Under the pieces are notes generated by a model that saw only the letters and a list, made by a program, of their open reading frames with translations, ran no database searches and was not told where the DNA came from. This document shows, piece by piece, positions 1 through 10,254 of a DNA stretch of 64,000 bases. Source of the DNA: Advenella kashmirensis WT001 (lineage in GTDB: Bacteria; Pseudomonadota; Gammaproteobacteria; Burkholderiales; Burkholderiaceae_B); contig NC_017964.1 of the NCBI RefSeq assembly GCF_000219915.2, positions 2,480,001 to 2,544,000 of the forward strand, written 5' to 3'. The position numbers and the translations under genes are program-made. Numbering within the stretch: the first letter of the stretch is position 1; every line of letters starts with the position of its first letter.

Positions 1-366
1 CGTGAAACTCGGCGGGCATTTCCTTCGCCCAGCGCACGGTAATATCGGGTGGCAGATGGGCATTGACTCCCCTGACCCAGGACTCCATGCGCCTGTGAAT
101 GGCAGTATTAATGTGCACTACCTGGCTCGCGCATGAACGCCCGTGTCGGTACGGCCTGCGCAGATGGTGGGCGTTGCCTCGCAAGTAAATGCCGCCAGCG
201 CCTTTTCCAGCATGTCCTGGACAGTACGCCCGCCCGGCTGTGTCTGCCAGCCCAGATACGACTTACCATTGTAGGCAATGCCCAGCGCAATACGTCTGGA
301 CACAGGCTCGCCGACCTGGGTGGCTTGCTGCTCAGGAACGGGTTGATGCGTCGGAGTCAGGTGCAT
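1..366 (-). CDS. truA: tRNA pseudouridine synthase A, N-terminal part (frame break)
   Basis: TruA isomerises uridines 38-40 of the tRNA anticodon arm to pseudouridine. The N-terminal part carries the typical [14 protein letters not shown] strand and the catalytic-Asp motif [11 protein letters not shown]. Just after this motif the frame stops at a TAG near 122-126; shifting by one base (one base apparently missing near 128) restores a family-like continuation ([20 protein letters not shown]) that runs off the window at base 1. ATG at 366 fits the family better than longer in-frame extensions, and it overlaps the end of the upstream small membrane protein gene by 35 bases, suggesting translational coupling. 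The rest of the protein lies outside the window. The break looks like a sequencing error rather than decay. Confidence 0.88.
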
Positions 367-547
367 CAAGATCCAGATTGATGGATTTGAGTTTCTGCTG
401 GAACGCATCATAGCCCGGCCCCGTTGGGGTCCGGGATTTCTGGCGCTGATCATACCGCTGCATGATGAACAGGCCCACGACGATGACGCCTAATACTCCA
501 AGCAGCCAGAACGAAATGTAATTCGCTATCCAGGTGGGCAGTTCCAT
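332..547 (-). CDS. small single-pass membrane protein between asd and truA
   Basis: A 71-residue protein with one strongly hydrophobic segment (about residues 8-28, containing [17 protein letters not shown]) followed by a basic, then acidic, polar tail. The ATG at 547 lies two bases beyond the asd stop codon, and the 3' end overlaps the truA start, so it is embedded in an asd-small gene-truA transcript. In related Bordetella-type genomes I recall a large FimV/LysM-type protein at this place; this short protein could be an unrelated insertion or a reduced remnant of such a gene, but I see no LysM motif. No specific function can be assigned. Coding is supported by the tight spacing and the membrane segment. 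Confidence 0.6.
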   Translation of the reverse strand: MELPTWIANYISFWLLGVLGVIVVGLFIMQRYDQRQKSRTPTGPGYDAFQQKLKSINLDLDAPDSDASTRS

Positions 548-549
548 GA

Positions 550-1679
550 TTACAGCTCTCCGACGCTGATACGCAACATGCGGCGCAACGGCTCTGCCGC
601 GCCCCACAACAATTGGTCGCCCACTGTGAATGCACTCAGGTACTCCGGTCCCATGGACATTTTGCGCAGACGCCCGACCGGGATATCCAATGTGCCGGTT
701 GTGGCCACCGGAGTCAGATCCTGCATGGTTTCGTCACGGGTGTTGGGAATGACTTTAGCCCATTGCGTGCCTTCCTTGAGCATGTCGCTGATTTCGTCAA
801 TGGACACATCTTTTTTCAGCTTGATTGTGAGTGCCTGGCTGTGACAGCGCATGGCGCCGATACGCACGCACAAGCCGTCAATGGGAATGGGTGCGCTGCC
901 AAAGCCTTCACCACGGCCCAGAATTTTATTGGTTTCGGCTTCGGCTTTCCACTCTTCACGGGATTGCCCATTGCCCAGGTCCTTGTCGATCCAGGGGATC
1001 AGGCTGCCCCCTAGCGGCACGCCGAACATATCGCGCGGCAATGCAGGATCCTGCTGTTTTGCCAGCACCTGGCGGTCGATCTCAAGAATAGCAGAGGCAG
1101 GATCGTCCAGCAGCGGTTTGACAGCTGCATTCAGCTGACCAAATTGGGTAAGCAGCTCGCGCATATGCTGGGCGCCGCCACCTGAAGCCGCCTGGTAGGT
1201 CATGCTGGTCATCCAGTCGACCAGATCGTGCTTGAATAGACCTGCCAGCCCCATGAGCATGCAGCTGACGGTACAGTTGCCGCCGACAAAATCGCGCACG
1301 CCTTTGCCAATGGCCGCATCGATCACATTACGGTTGACCGGATCCAGCACAATGATGGCATTGTCTTTCATGCGCAGGGTACTGGCCGCATCAATCCAGA
1401 TCCCGTCCCAGCCGGCATCGCGCAATTTGCCATGTACCTGGGTGGTATAGTCGCCCCCTGGGCGGTCACAATAATAGGCAGCTTCTTCAGTGCGTCAATG
1501 TCATGGGCATCCTGCAACGGTGCAGCACCCTCGGCCCACGCAGGCGCCTTGCCGCCGGCATTGCTGGTTGAAAAAAAGACCGGATTGATAAAGGCAAAAT
1601 CGCCCTCATCGCGCATACGCTGCATAAGGACGGAACCCACCATTCCGCGCCATCCGACAAAACCCACTGACTGTGACAT
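550..1679 (-). CDS. asd: aspartate-semialdehyde dehydrogenase (one frame break)
   Basis: Asd reduces aspartyl-4-phosphate to aspartate semialdehyde with NADPH, the branch point to lysine/diaminopimelate, threonine and methionine. The N-terminus has the Rossmann motif [13 protein letters not shown]; the active-site cysteine sits in GGNCTVSC at about residue 136 of the reconstructed protein, matching E. coli Asd. The frame is broken within a run of five C (plus strand, 1454-1458): adding one base joins the two halves into 376 residues, the normal length. ATG at 1679 is preceded by an AGGTAAAG ribosome-binding site. The gene follows leuB with a 146-base gap. As Asd is needed for cell-wall diaminopimelate, the break is almost certainly a sequence error. 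Confidence 0.93.
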
Positions 1680-1825
1680 GATTCTTTACCTGATTCTGTG
1701 AAGCTGAAAAAATTGATTTGCTGATAACGGTAGCCAATATAACGGCCTGCATACAACTGCAATAGCGGATGCGCGCAGCCCTGTGCGCCATCCGCCATTA
1801 TAAGTGACTGAATTTTATAACTATA

Positions 1826-2900
<1,075 letters not shown>

Positions 2901-2931
2901 AACGTGGTATTTCTCTAAATTTGATATAGGT

Positions 2932-3588
2932 TTATCGGCTTAACCCGGCGCTGCCTTCGAGCCAGGGATGGCGCGCCAGACGCTCGGCTTCGAACTTGCG
3001 GATCTGGTCGGAGCGGCGCAAGGTCAGGCCAATGTCATCAAAGCCATTGAGCAGGCAATATTTGCGGAAAGCGTCTACCTCAAAGCCCAGCTCTCGTCCG
3101 TCGGCAGTAATGACCACCTGGCGTTCAAGGTCAATACGCAGCTTGTAGCCGTTGAATGCGCGCACTTCGTCAAACAGCCGACCCACTTCCAGCTCGGAGA
3201 GCACAATCGGCAGCAGACCATTCTTGAAGCTGTTGTTGAAAAAGATATCGGCATACGAAGGCGCAATAATCGCCTTGAAACCATACTGCGTGAGTGCCCA
3301 TGGCGCATGTTCCCGGCTTGAACCACAACCGAAATTTTTGCGCGCAAGCAATACGCTGGCGCCCTGATAACGCGGCTGATTGAGCACGAACTCAGGATTA
3401 AGCGGTCGTTTGCTATTGTCCATGCCCGGCTCGCCATGATCCAGATAGCGCAGCTCATCAAACAGGTTGGGACCAAAACCCGAGCGTTTGATAGATTTTA
3501 AAAACTGCTTCGGAATGATCAGGTCTGTATCCACGTTCTCGCGATCCAGGGGGGCAACCAGACCTTCATGAATGGTAAATGCTTCCAT
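2932..3588 (-). CDS. leuD: 3-isopropylmalate dehydratase small subunit
   Basis: LeuD is the small (swivelling) subunit of isopropylmalate isomerase and pairs with LeuC to convert 2-isopropylmalate to 3-isopropylmalate. The 218 residues match the family length. Diagnostic motifs are [18 protein letters not shown] near the N-terminus, the loop [15 protein letters not shown] that positions substrate, and [16 protein letters not shown]. Unlike its neighbours the frame is intact. ATG at 3588 is four bases after the leuC stop codon, consistent with translational coupling of the two subunits. Confidence 0.97.
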   Translation of the reverse strand: MEAFTIHEGLVAPLDRENVDTDLIIPKQFLKSIKRSGFGPNLFDELRYLDHGEPGMDNSKRPLNPEFVLNQPRYQGASVLLARKNFGCGSSREHAPWALTQYGFKAIIAPSYADIFFNNSFKNGLLPIVLSELEVGRLFDEVRAFNGYKLRIDLERQVVITADGRELGFEVDAFRKYCLLNGFDDIGLTLRRSDQIRKFEAERLARHPWLEGSAGLSR

Positions 3589-3592
3589 GCTG

Positions 3593-4996
3593 TTATCCTA
3601 ATTTTCTGACGTCGACAAAATGGCCGGCAATAGCGGCTGCGGCGGCCATGGCCGGGCTTACCAGGTGGGTTCTGCCGCCCTGGCCCTGACGGCCTTCGAA
3701 GTTACGGTTGGAGGTGGAAGCGCAACGCTCTCCCGGCTCCAGACGGTCGGCATTCATGGCCAGGCACATGGAGCAGCCCGGTTCACGCCATTCGAAGCCG
3801 GCGTCCACAAATATCTTGTCCAGTCCTTCCTTTTCCGCCTGTTGCTTGACCAGCCCGGATCCGGGCACCACCATGGCCTGAATCACATTGGACGCCACGC
3901 GGCGGCCGCGCGCCACCTTGGCAGCAGCGCGCAGGTCTTCAATCCGGGAATTGGTACAGGAGCCAATGAATACCCGGTCTACCCGAATATCTGCAATGGG
4001 CGTATTGGGCTTCAAACCCATATACTGCAGCGCACGTTCCATTCCATTGCGGCGAACCTCATCTTTTTCACGATCAGGATCGGGAATGCGATCTTCAATG
4101 GAAAGCACCATTTCGGGCGACGTGCCCCAGGTCACTTGCGGGCGCACCTGACGGGCATCGATATCAATGATTTTGTCGAACTTGGCATCGGCATCCGAAT
4201 GCAATGTTTTCCAGTAGCCCACCGCCTGATCCCACAAGACGCCCGCAGGCGAGTATGGACGGTTCTTGAAATACTGGATGGTTTTATCGTCCACGGCGAC
4301 CATGCCTGAACGGGCACCGGCTTCAATGGCCATATTACAGACAGTCATGCGGCCTTCCATGGACAGGTCACTGATGGCCTTGCCGGCAAATTCAATGGCG
4401 TGGCCTGTGCCGCCTGCGGTACCGATGACACCGATGATATACAGGACCAGATCCTTGGCAGTACAGCCAAAGGGCAGATCGCCGCTGACACGGATCAGCA
4501 TGTTCTTGTTTTTTTTCATCAGCAGCGTTTGCGTGGCCAGCACATGCTCCACTTCAGAAGTCCCGATGCCGAAGGCCAGTGCGCCCATGGCGCCATGAGT
4601 ACTGGTATGCGAATCGCCGCAAACCACGGTCATGCCGGGCAATGTTGCACCCTGCTCCGGTCCGATCACGTGCACAATACCCTGACGCAAATCGTTCATG
4701 CGAAACTCGGTGACACCATAAGTCTCGCAGTTTTTGTCCAGCGTATCGACCTGCAGTTTCGAAATGGGGTCACTGATGCCCTGGGCACGGCCCATTGTTG
4801 GCACATTATGGTCGGCCACCGCCAGATTGGCGGACAGACGCCACGGCTTGCGTTCAGCCAGCGCCAGACCTTCAAAAGCCTGCGGACTGGTCACTTCATG
4901 CAATAAATGACGATCGATATACAAAAGACAGGTACCATCATCTTCCTGGTGCACCACATGGGCGTCCCAGAGTTTGTCGTAAAGGGTCTGAGCCAA
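3593..4996 (-). CDS. leuC: 3-isopropylmalate dehydratase large subunit, TTG start
   Basis: LeuC is the [4Fe-4S] aconitase-type subunit of isopropylmalate isomerase. The 467 residues have the family start [12 protein letters not shown], the [11 protein letters not shown] motif, and the three cluster cysteines in GSCTNSR (about residue 347) and GCSMC (about 407-410). No in-frame ATG exists at the expected place; a TTG at 4996 follows an AGGAG ribosome-binding site at 6-base spacing, so TTG is the likely start. It heads the leuCDB operon. The 370 bases upstream are shared with the divergent aminotransferase and contain the inverted repeats listed separately. Confidence 0.96.
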   Translation of the reverse strand: MAQTLYDKLWDAHVVHQEDDGTCLLYIDRHLLHEVTSPQAFEGLALAERKPWRLSANLAVADHNVPTMGRAQGISDPISKLQVDTLDKNCETYGVTEFRMNDLRQGIVHVIGPEQGATLPGMTVVCGDSHTSTHGAMGALAFGIGTSEVEHVLATQTLLMKKNKNMLIRVSGDLPFGCTAKDLVLYIIGVIGTAGGTGHAIEFAGKAISDLSMEGRMTVCNMAIEAGARSGMVAVDDKTIQYFKNRPYSPAGVLWDQAVGYWKTLHSDADAKFDKIIDIDARQVRPQVTWGTSPEMVLSIEDRIPDPDREKDEVRRNGMERALQYMGLKPNTPIADIRVDRVFIGSCTNSRIEDLRAAAKVARGRRVASNVIQAMVVPGSGLVKQQAEKEGLDKIFVDAGFEWREPGCSMCLAMNADRLEPGERCASTSNRNFEGRQGQGGRTHLVSPAMAAAAAIAGHFVDVRKLG

Positions 4997-5202
4997 AATG
5001 TTCTCCTGATAATGCTGGTATGCGGGTTCATCGACTGCTGCGTGAGCCCTGCTGTGCGCGGCTCGTTCTGCTGCTGCCCCAACACTATGATATGGTTAAG
5101 ATATCAATTCCGGGACTGCGCATAATAGAGCGGACGAGCCCGCGCCGGCAAGGATCGCGGTCGGCATCGTCATTTCTAGCGCCATATGCGTATTATGGCC
5201 GA

Positions 5203-5244
5203 ATCAATATTGATAACAAGCCAATATATTATACTGGTATCAAT
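5203..5244. promoter_or_regulatory. palindrome cluster in the leuC / aminotransferase intergenic region
   Basis: The divergent intergenic region 4997-5368 holds an AT-rich core with a perfect 12-base palindrome ATCAATATTGAT (5203-5214) and a wider inverted repeat, ATTGATA at 5209-5215 facing TATCAAT at 5238-5244. Such nested dyads suit a dimeric or tetrameric repressor or LysR-type regulator. It lies about 125-165 bases from the aminotransferase ATG and 207-248 bases from the leuC start, so either promoter could be controlled. The regulator is unknown; binding is inferred only from symmetry. Confidence 0.35.
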
Positions 5245-5368
5245 ACTACTATATTATGCAATATCGACGGCGATAGCCCCCTGATTGTCGCTTCCCGGCC
5301 AAACCCGCGAGCGAAACAGAAAATTGCCGCTATTGTGAGTAGAATAGAACATCTACTCGGAGACACAA

Positions 5369-6688
5369 ATGACGACACAGACCCCAGATCTTTCCCATTT
5401 ATGGATGCCCTTTACCGCCAACCGTAGCTTTAAGGCAGCGCCTCGCCTGCTTGCCTCTGCCAAAGGCGTGTACTACAAAAGCACCGACGGCCGCCAGATT
5501 CTGGACGGATGTGCCGGATTATGGTGTGTCAATGCGGGGCATTGCCGTGACGAAATTGTCCAGGCTATTGCCACTCAGGCAGCCACGCTGGACTATGCGC
5601 CCAGTTTCCAGATGGGCCACCCGCTGGCATTCGAGACCGCTACTGCGGTGGCGGCGCTGATGCCCAAAGGGATGCAGCGCATTTTCTTTACCAATTCCGG
5701 ATCCGAATCGGTCGATACCGCCCTGAAAATTGCCCTGGCGTACCATCGTGCCAATGGCCAGCCACAGCGTACCCGCCTGATCGGACGCGAGCGCGGCTAT
5801 CATGGCGTAGGTTTCGGCGGTATTTCGGTGGGCGGCATCAGCCCGAATCGCAAGGCCTTCTCCAACTCGCTGATCCCCAACGTCGACCATCTTCCCCATA
5901 CCCACAATCTGGAGCAAAATGCCTTCAGCAAAGGGCAGCCTGCCTGGGGCGCACACCTGGCCGACGAACTGGAGCGAATCGTAGCGTTGCATGACGCCTC
6001 CACGATCGCCGCCGTCATTGTCGAGCCCATGGCCGGATCAACAGGCGTGCTGATTCCGCCCAAAGGCTATCTGGAACGCTTGCGCGAGATCACCAGCAAG
6101 CATGGCATTTTGCTGATTTTCGACGAAGTGATCACCGGATTTGGCCGACTGGGCGCCAACACGGCAAGCGACTACTTCGGCGTCACACCGGACGTTATCA
6201 CCATGGCCAAGGGTATCAGCAATGCGGCCGTGCCGGCCGGTGCGGTTGCTGTCACAAATTCCCTGTACGATACTGTGGTCAACGCCAGCGAAAACGGCAT
6301 TGAGCTATTCCATGGCTACACCTATTCAGGCCACCCGATGGCAATGGCCGCCATTGGCGCGACCCTGGCGCTTTATCAGTCTGAAGGCATCTTCGATAAT
6401 GCCAGAAAGCTCTCGCCCGCTTTCGAAGCGGCTGCCCATGCCCTGAACGGCTTGCCAAATGTCATCGACGTACGCAACCTGGGCATCGTGGCCGGCGTGG
6501 AACTGGCGCCGCGCGAGAACGCGCCGGGCGCACGGGCTGCCGAGGTCTTCCAGCGCTGCTACGATGCGGGCGTATTGGTGCGCTATACCGGCGACACCAT
6601 TGCCCTGTCGCCGCCGCTGATTGTCAATGAAGAACAAATCAATACGCTGTTTGATGTACTTGGCCAGGCCATCAGTCAAACGGCTTAA
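5369..6688 (+). CDS. class III aminotransferase, beta-alanine--pyruvate type
   Basis: A 439-residue PLP-dependent omega-amino acid:pyruvate transaminase. It starts LSHLWMPFTANRSF, typical of beta-alanine--pyruvate aminotransferases, and has the phosphate-binding NSGSESVDTALKIA, the YHGVGFGGISVGG loop, the cofactor Asp in IFDEVITGFGR and the Schiff-base lysine in TMAKGISNA. Probable role is transfer of the amino group from beta-alanine or another omega-amine to pyruvate, feeding malonate semialdehyde metabolism. ATG at 5369 begins the conserved MTTQTPDLSHLW. A hairpin follows 27 bases after the stop. No malonate-semialdehyde dehydrogenase lies next to it, so the exact amine is uncertain. Confidence 0.9.
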   Translation: MTTQTPDLSHLWMPFTANRSFKAAPRLLASAKGVYYKSTDGRQILDGCAGLWCVNAGHCRDEIVQAIATQAATLDYAPSFQMGHPLAFETATAVAALMPKGMQRIFFTNSGSESVDTALKIALAYHRANGQPQRTRLIGRERGYHGVGFGGISVGGISPNRKAFSNSLIPNVDHLPHTHNLEQNAFSKGQPAWGAHLADELERIVALHDASTIAAVIVEPMAGSTGVLIPPKGYLERLREITSKHGILLIFDEVITGFGRLGANTASDYFGVTPDVITMAKGISNAAVPAGAVAVTNSLYDTVVNASENGIELFHGYTYSGHPMAMAAIGATLALYQSEGIFDNARKLSPAFEAAAHALNGLPNVIDVRNLGIVAGVELAPRENAPGARAAEVFQRCYDAGVLVRYTGDTIALSPPLIVNEEQINTLFDVLGQAISQTA

Positions 6689-6714
6689 GTGACCACCGAT
6701 ACTGGCCACTGATG

Positions 6715-6743
6715 CCCGCAGGTGTCCGCAAGACGCCTGCGGG
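6715..6743 (+). terminator. GC-rich hairpin after the aminotransferase
   Basis: A 12-base stem (CCCGCAGGTGTC with GACGCCTGCGGG, one T-G wobble) closes a 5-base loop, 27 bases after the aminotransferase stop codon. There is no strong T tract, so it may act as a weak terminator or 3'-end stabiliser. Confidence 0.5.
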
Positions 6744-6817
6744 ATTCTGCGAATGTGCCACGACTGTAATATTGGGTACACTTCTGAACCGGAATTTTTA
6801 TTGTTAACTACTGAATC

Positions 6818-8145
6818 ATGATTACATTAAATGCGACACACCAGGCAGACCTCACCAGCTGGGTGGACAGTGCCAACACAACCGGCAACGGCTTCCCCAT
6901 TCAGAACCTGCCTTTTGCCTCGTTTCGCCGCCGCGGATCCGGCGAAGCATTTCGTCCCGGCGTAGGCATTGGCAACCAGATTGTCGACCTGTCCCGTCTG
7001 TATGACCTCAATCTGTTTACGGACAAGGCGCAACAGGCACTGGAGGCATGTCAGGCCATCCAGCTCAATGGCCTGATGGCGCTTGGCCAGCCCTACTGGT
7101 CTGCGTTGCGCCTGGCGTTATCAGAGGCCCTGCGCACCGGCTCGCCGCATGAAGAGGCCATCCGTCCATTGCTGGTGGCGCAGGACGAGGCCGAATTTAT
7201 CACGCCTGCGCGCATCGGCGACTACACTGATTTTTATATCTCCGTGCATCACGCCACGTCTATCGGCAAACAGTTCCGTCCGGACAACCCGCTACTGCCA
7301 AACTATAAATGGGTACCATCGGCTACCATGGCCGCGCCTCCAGCATCGGCGTATCCGGTCAGGCATTCCCGCGCCCGGTAGGTCAGACAAAACCGCAGAA
7401 TGAAGGCGATGCGCCGGATTTCGGCCCTTGCAAACGGCTTGACTACGAACTGGAATTGGGAATATTCGTTGGTGAAAGCAATGAACAGGGCCAGCGCATT
7501 GATATCGAACAGGCAGAAAAACATATTTTTGGTTTTTGCATCCTGAACGACTGGTCGGCCCGCGATCTGCAAGCCTGGGAATACGTGCCGCTGGGCCCGT
7601 TTCTTTCCAAGAACTTTGCGTCTACCATTTCACCATGGATCATCACCCTGGAAGCGCTCGAGCCCTTCCGTACCGCATTTTCCCATCCCGCTACAGATCC
7701 GCAGCCATTGCCCTATCTGCATTCGCAAGCCAACGCTGAAGGCGGCGCCTACGATATTGATCTGGAAGTGCAAATCACCACGCAGCAGTCGCGCGATAGC
7801 GGTCAACAGCCCTTTACGCTGGCTACCAGCAATTTCAAGGATGCCTACTGGACTGCCGCACAGCTGATCACCCATCACACGGTCAACGGCTGCAATCTGC
7901 AACCTGGCGATATGCTGGGCACCGGTACGCTGTCCGGTCCCAATGCCGATCAGGCAGGTTCTTTGCTCGAACTTGCCGCTGCCGGGAAAAAACCCATTTC
8001 CCTGCCGTGGGGTGAAAGCCGCAGCTTTCTGGAAGATGGCGATGAAATCATCATGAAAGCCGTTTGTAAAAAAGACGGCTACCCCGATATTTCGTTTGGA
8101 TCGGTGTCAGGCACCGTACTCAAAGCCAATTTCAAAGCTGAGTAA
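6818..8145 (+). CDS. fahA: fumarylacetoacetase (one frame break)
   Basis: Fumarylacetoacetate hydrolase performs the last step of tyrosine/homogentisate degradation, giving fumarate and acetoacetate. The N-terminal SH3-like domain (NLPFASFRRRG, VGIGNQIVDL) precedes the metal-binding catalytic domain with DFYISVHHATSIG, the ELELGIFVG metal ligands, GFCILNDWSARDLQAWEYVPLGPF and the GTGTLSGP loop near the C-terminus. The frame breaks near 7312-7318, where one missing C turns WVPIGYHGRASS out of frame; repaired length is 442 residues, as expected. ATG at 6818. Homogentisate dioxygenase is not in the window, and the neighbouring glutathione S-transferase does not look like maleylacetoacetate isomerase. 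Confidence 0.93.
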
Positions 8146-8207
8146 AGCAGCGGCCTGAACGTAGCGGATAGCACAGCAGCACCTGTCCTGTCCGCTACAT
8201 TATTGCG

Positions 8208-8824
8208 TCAGTTCGCAAACGCCTGGGCAATCCGTTGTGGCGCGCTGGGTCTGGCATACATCCGCGTAAAATAAGCCGTCAGATTCGGGAAGCCTTCAAT
8301 CAATCCGGCCTCATTACCCCAGTCCAGCACATAAGCGGTAATGCAATCGGCACAAGTAATGCTATCGCCCACAATGAACTGGCGCCCCTGCAGGTGGGCG
8401 TCAAGTATCGCCGCCATTTCCATAAACTCCTCCCGGGCGAGCGCCACATCCTGCGGCAAACGTTTGTTTTCCGGGTAGACAAAGGTATGCCTGGCAATTC
8501 TCCACAAGGGCTGTTCCAGTTCCGTCATTGCAAACATGGACCAGCGATAGGCAAGTGCCCGCTGCTTCAAATCGGCAGGCATCAACCCTTTGGCTGCGTA
8601 CTTTTCCGCCAGATACATAACGATCGCCGCCGATTCAGTAAGCACAAGGTCCCCGTCAACCAGCACAGGAAGCCTGCCAGCGGGATTCAGGCGCAGAAAA
8701 TCCGGGTCCCGGTTTCGCCCGCCGCCAGATTAACGGGCACAAATTCAAATTGCGCATCAAGTTCCTGAAGCGCCCACAGCGCACGAAGCGAGCGCGTAGG
8801 GCCAAATCCATACAGTTTCATCAT
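8208..8824 (-). CDS. glutathione S-transferase (one frame break)
   Basis: A two-domain GST of 205 residues after repair. The thioredoxin-like N-terminus begins MKLYGFGPTRSLRALWALQEL; the glutathione-contact motif LTESAAIVMYLAEKY follows, then the all-helical C-terminal domain with GDSITCADCITAYVLDW. The frame breaks near 8700, where one missing base separates NLAAGET from the expected RDPDFLRLNPAGRLPVL. Two adjacent ATGs (8824, 8821) follow a GGAG site; I use the first. It lacks the SSCSWRVR-like signature of zeta-class maleylacetoacetate isomerase, so despite lying convergent to fahA it is probably a general detoxification GST. Confidence 0.85.
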
Positions 8825-9027
8825 CTGTTTCTCCGGTTTAAAAAGACAGCGAATTCACAATACAGGTGTTGGTTCATAACGGGCACCGGCCGGCACATCA
8901 TCCGGGTGCAGCGCCACCGACAGCGGCACTTCATGCACTGACAGACTTGCAGCCCACCTGGATACCGCTGCTGCTCATCCAGGCCTATAGTATCTACAAC
9001 GACTACAATTGCCTTGCTACTGCTACA

Positions 9028-10083
9028 TCAACGATAGGCCTGTTGGCGCAGCGCGTGATCAATCAATATCAATGCCAGCAACGCTTCGGCAATAGGTGTG
9101 GCGCGGATGCCTACGCAGGGATCATGACGCCCCAGCGTCTGCACCATGACCGGCTCGCCAGCGCGGTTGACCGACTTGCGTTCAATGCGAATACTGGAGG
9201 TGGGCTTGATAGCCAGTGAGACCGTGATGTCCTGGCCAGTAGAAATACCACCGAGCACTCCGCCGGCATGATTGCTCAGATAGCCGTCGGGCGTAAGTTC
9301 ATCGCCATGCTCTGATCCGCGCTGGGTAATACACTCAAAACCGGCGCCGATGGATACGCCTTTGACGGCGTTCAGGCCCATCATTGCAAATGCAATATCG
9401 GCATCCAGCCGGTCATACAGGGGTTCGCCCCAACCGGCCGGCAGCCCCTGGGCCACCACTTCGATGCGCGCGCCAATGGAATCACCATCCTTGCGCAACT
9501 GGTCCATAAACGCTTCCAGCTCGGGCACCACCGAGGCATCGGGCGCATAAAACGGATTGGTTGCAATCTCGTCCCAGGATTTGAACGGAATCTGGATGGG
9601 GCCCAGCTGGCTCATATAGCCCCGGATAACCGTGCCGAATTTTTCACTCAACCATTTTTTGGCAATGGCGCCGGCAGCAACTGTTGGCGCCGTCAGTCGT
9701 GCTGAAGAACGACCACCCCCACGCGGATCACGAACGCCATACTTTTCCCAGTAGGTCCGATCGGCGTGGCCTGGACGGAAGGTATCGGCGATCGCGGAAT
9801 AGTCCTTGCTGCGTTGATCCTGATTGCGGATCAGCAGGCCGATTGCCGTTCCTGTGGTTTTGCCTTCGTATACGCCAGACAGAATTTCAACGGTGTCCGG
9901 CTCCTGCCGTTGCGTCACGTGACGCGATGTCCCGGGACGCCGACGGTCAAGCTCGATCTGGATGTCCTGGGCAGACAAGGTCATGCCGGCCGGACAGCCA
10001 TCGACCACGCAGCCGATAGCCGGTCCGTGGGATTCACCGAAGTTGGTGACCGAAAAAAGTTTGCCTAATGTGTTACCCGACAT
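9028..10083 (-). CDS. aroC: chorismate synthase
   Basis: AroC removes phosphate from 5-enolpyruvylshikimate-3-phosphate to give chorismate, using reduced FMN. The 351-residue frame is intact and has the three family signatures: [19 protein letters not shown] near the N-terminus, the [26 protein letters not shown]-binding segment (about residues 123-145) and the C-terminal [20 protein letters not shown] at 10083. Between aroC and the upstream selO lies a 171-base gap with a perfect 16-base palindrome, so aroC probably has its own promoter. Confidence 0.97.
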   Translation of the reverse strand: MSGNTLGKLFSVTNFGESHGPAIGCVVDGCPAGMTLSAQDIQIELDRRRPGTSRHVTQRQEPDTVEILSGVYEGKTTGTAIGLLIRNQDQRSKDYSAIADTFRPGHADRTYWEKYGVRDPRGGGRSSARLTAPTVAAGAIAKKWLSEKFGTVIRGYMSQLGPIQIPFKSWDEIATNPFYAPDASVVPELEAFMDQLRKDGDSIGARIEVVAQGLPAGWGEPLYDRLDADIAFAMMGLNAVKGVSIGAGFECITQRGSEHGDELTPDGYLSNHAGGVLGGISTGQDITVSLAIKPTSSIRIERKSVNRAGEPVMVQTLGRHDPCVGIRATPIAEALLALILIDHALRQQAYR

Positions 10084-10173
10084 ATCTTATCCAGTAAAAA
10101 TGTGTTGCACGTCTGTTGCGGACCGAGGAAAGTACTGAAGAATACCAGAAACTGCCGCCGAGCACGCCTTAAT

Positions 10174-10189
10174 GCCAAATGCATTTGGC
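10174..10189. promoter_or_regulatory. perfect 16-base palindrome upstream of aroC
   Basis: GCCAAATGCATTTGGC is fully self-complementary and lies 91-106 bases before the aroC ATG, between the selO stop and aroC. Without a loop it is more like a protein operator than a terminator. The binding protein is unknown. Confidence 0.35.
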
Positions 10190-10254
10190 TGCTACTTGCC
10201 GGGCTGCCCGATCCAGCGATTAACCGGCCGGCTGCTGCAGTTACCGCCCCCCGC

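Noticed and set aside
550..1679. asd and the other frame-broken genes as pseudogenes
   Set aside because: Each has one to three single-base shifts, full-length homology on both sides and normal repaired length; several are expected to be essential.
8208..8824. Maleylacetoacetate isomerase as identity of the GST next to fahA
   Set aside because: The zeta-class SSCSWRVR-type active-site motif is absent; the N-terminus has YGFGPTRSLRALW instead.
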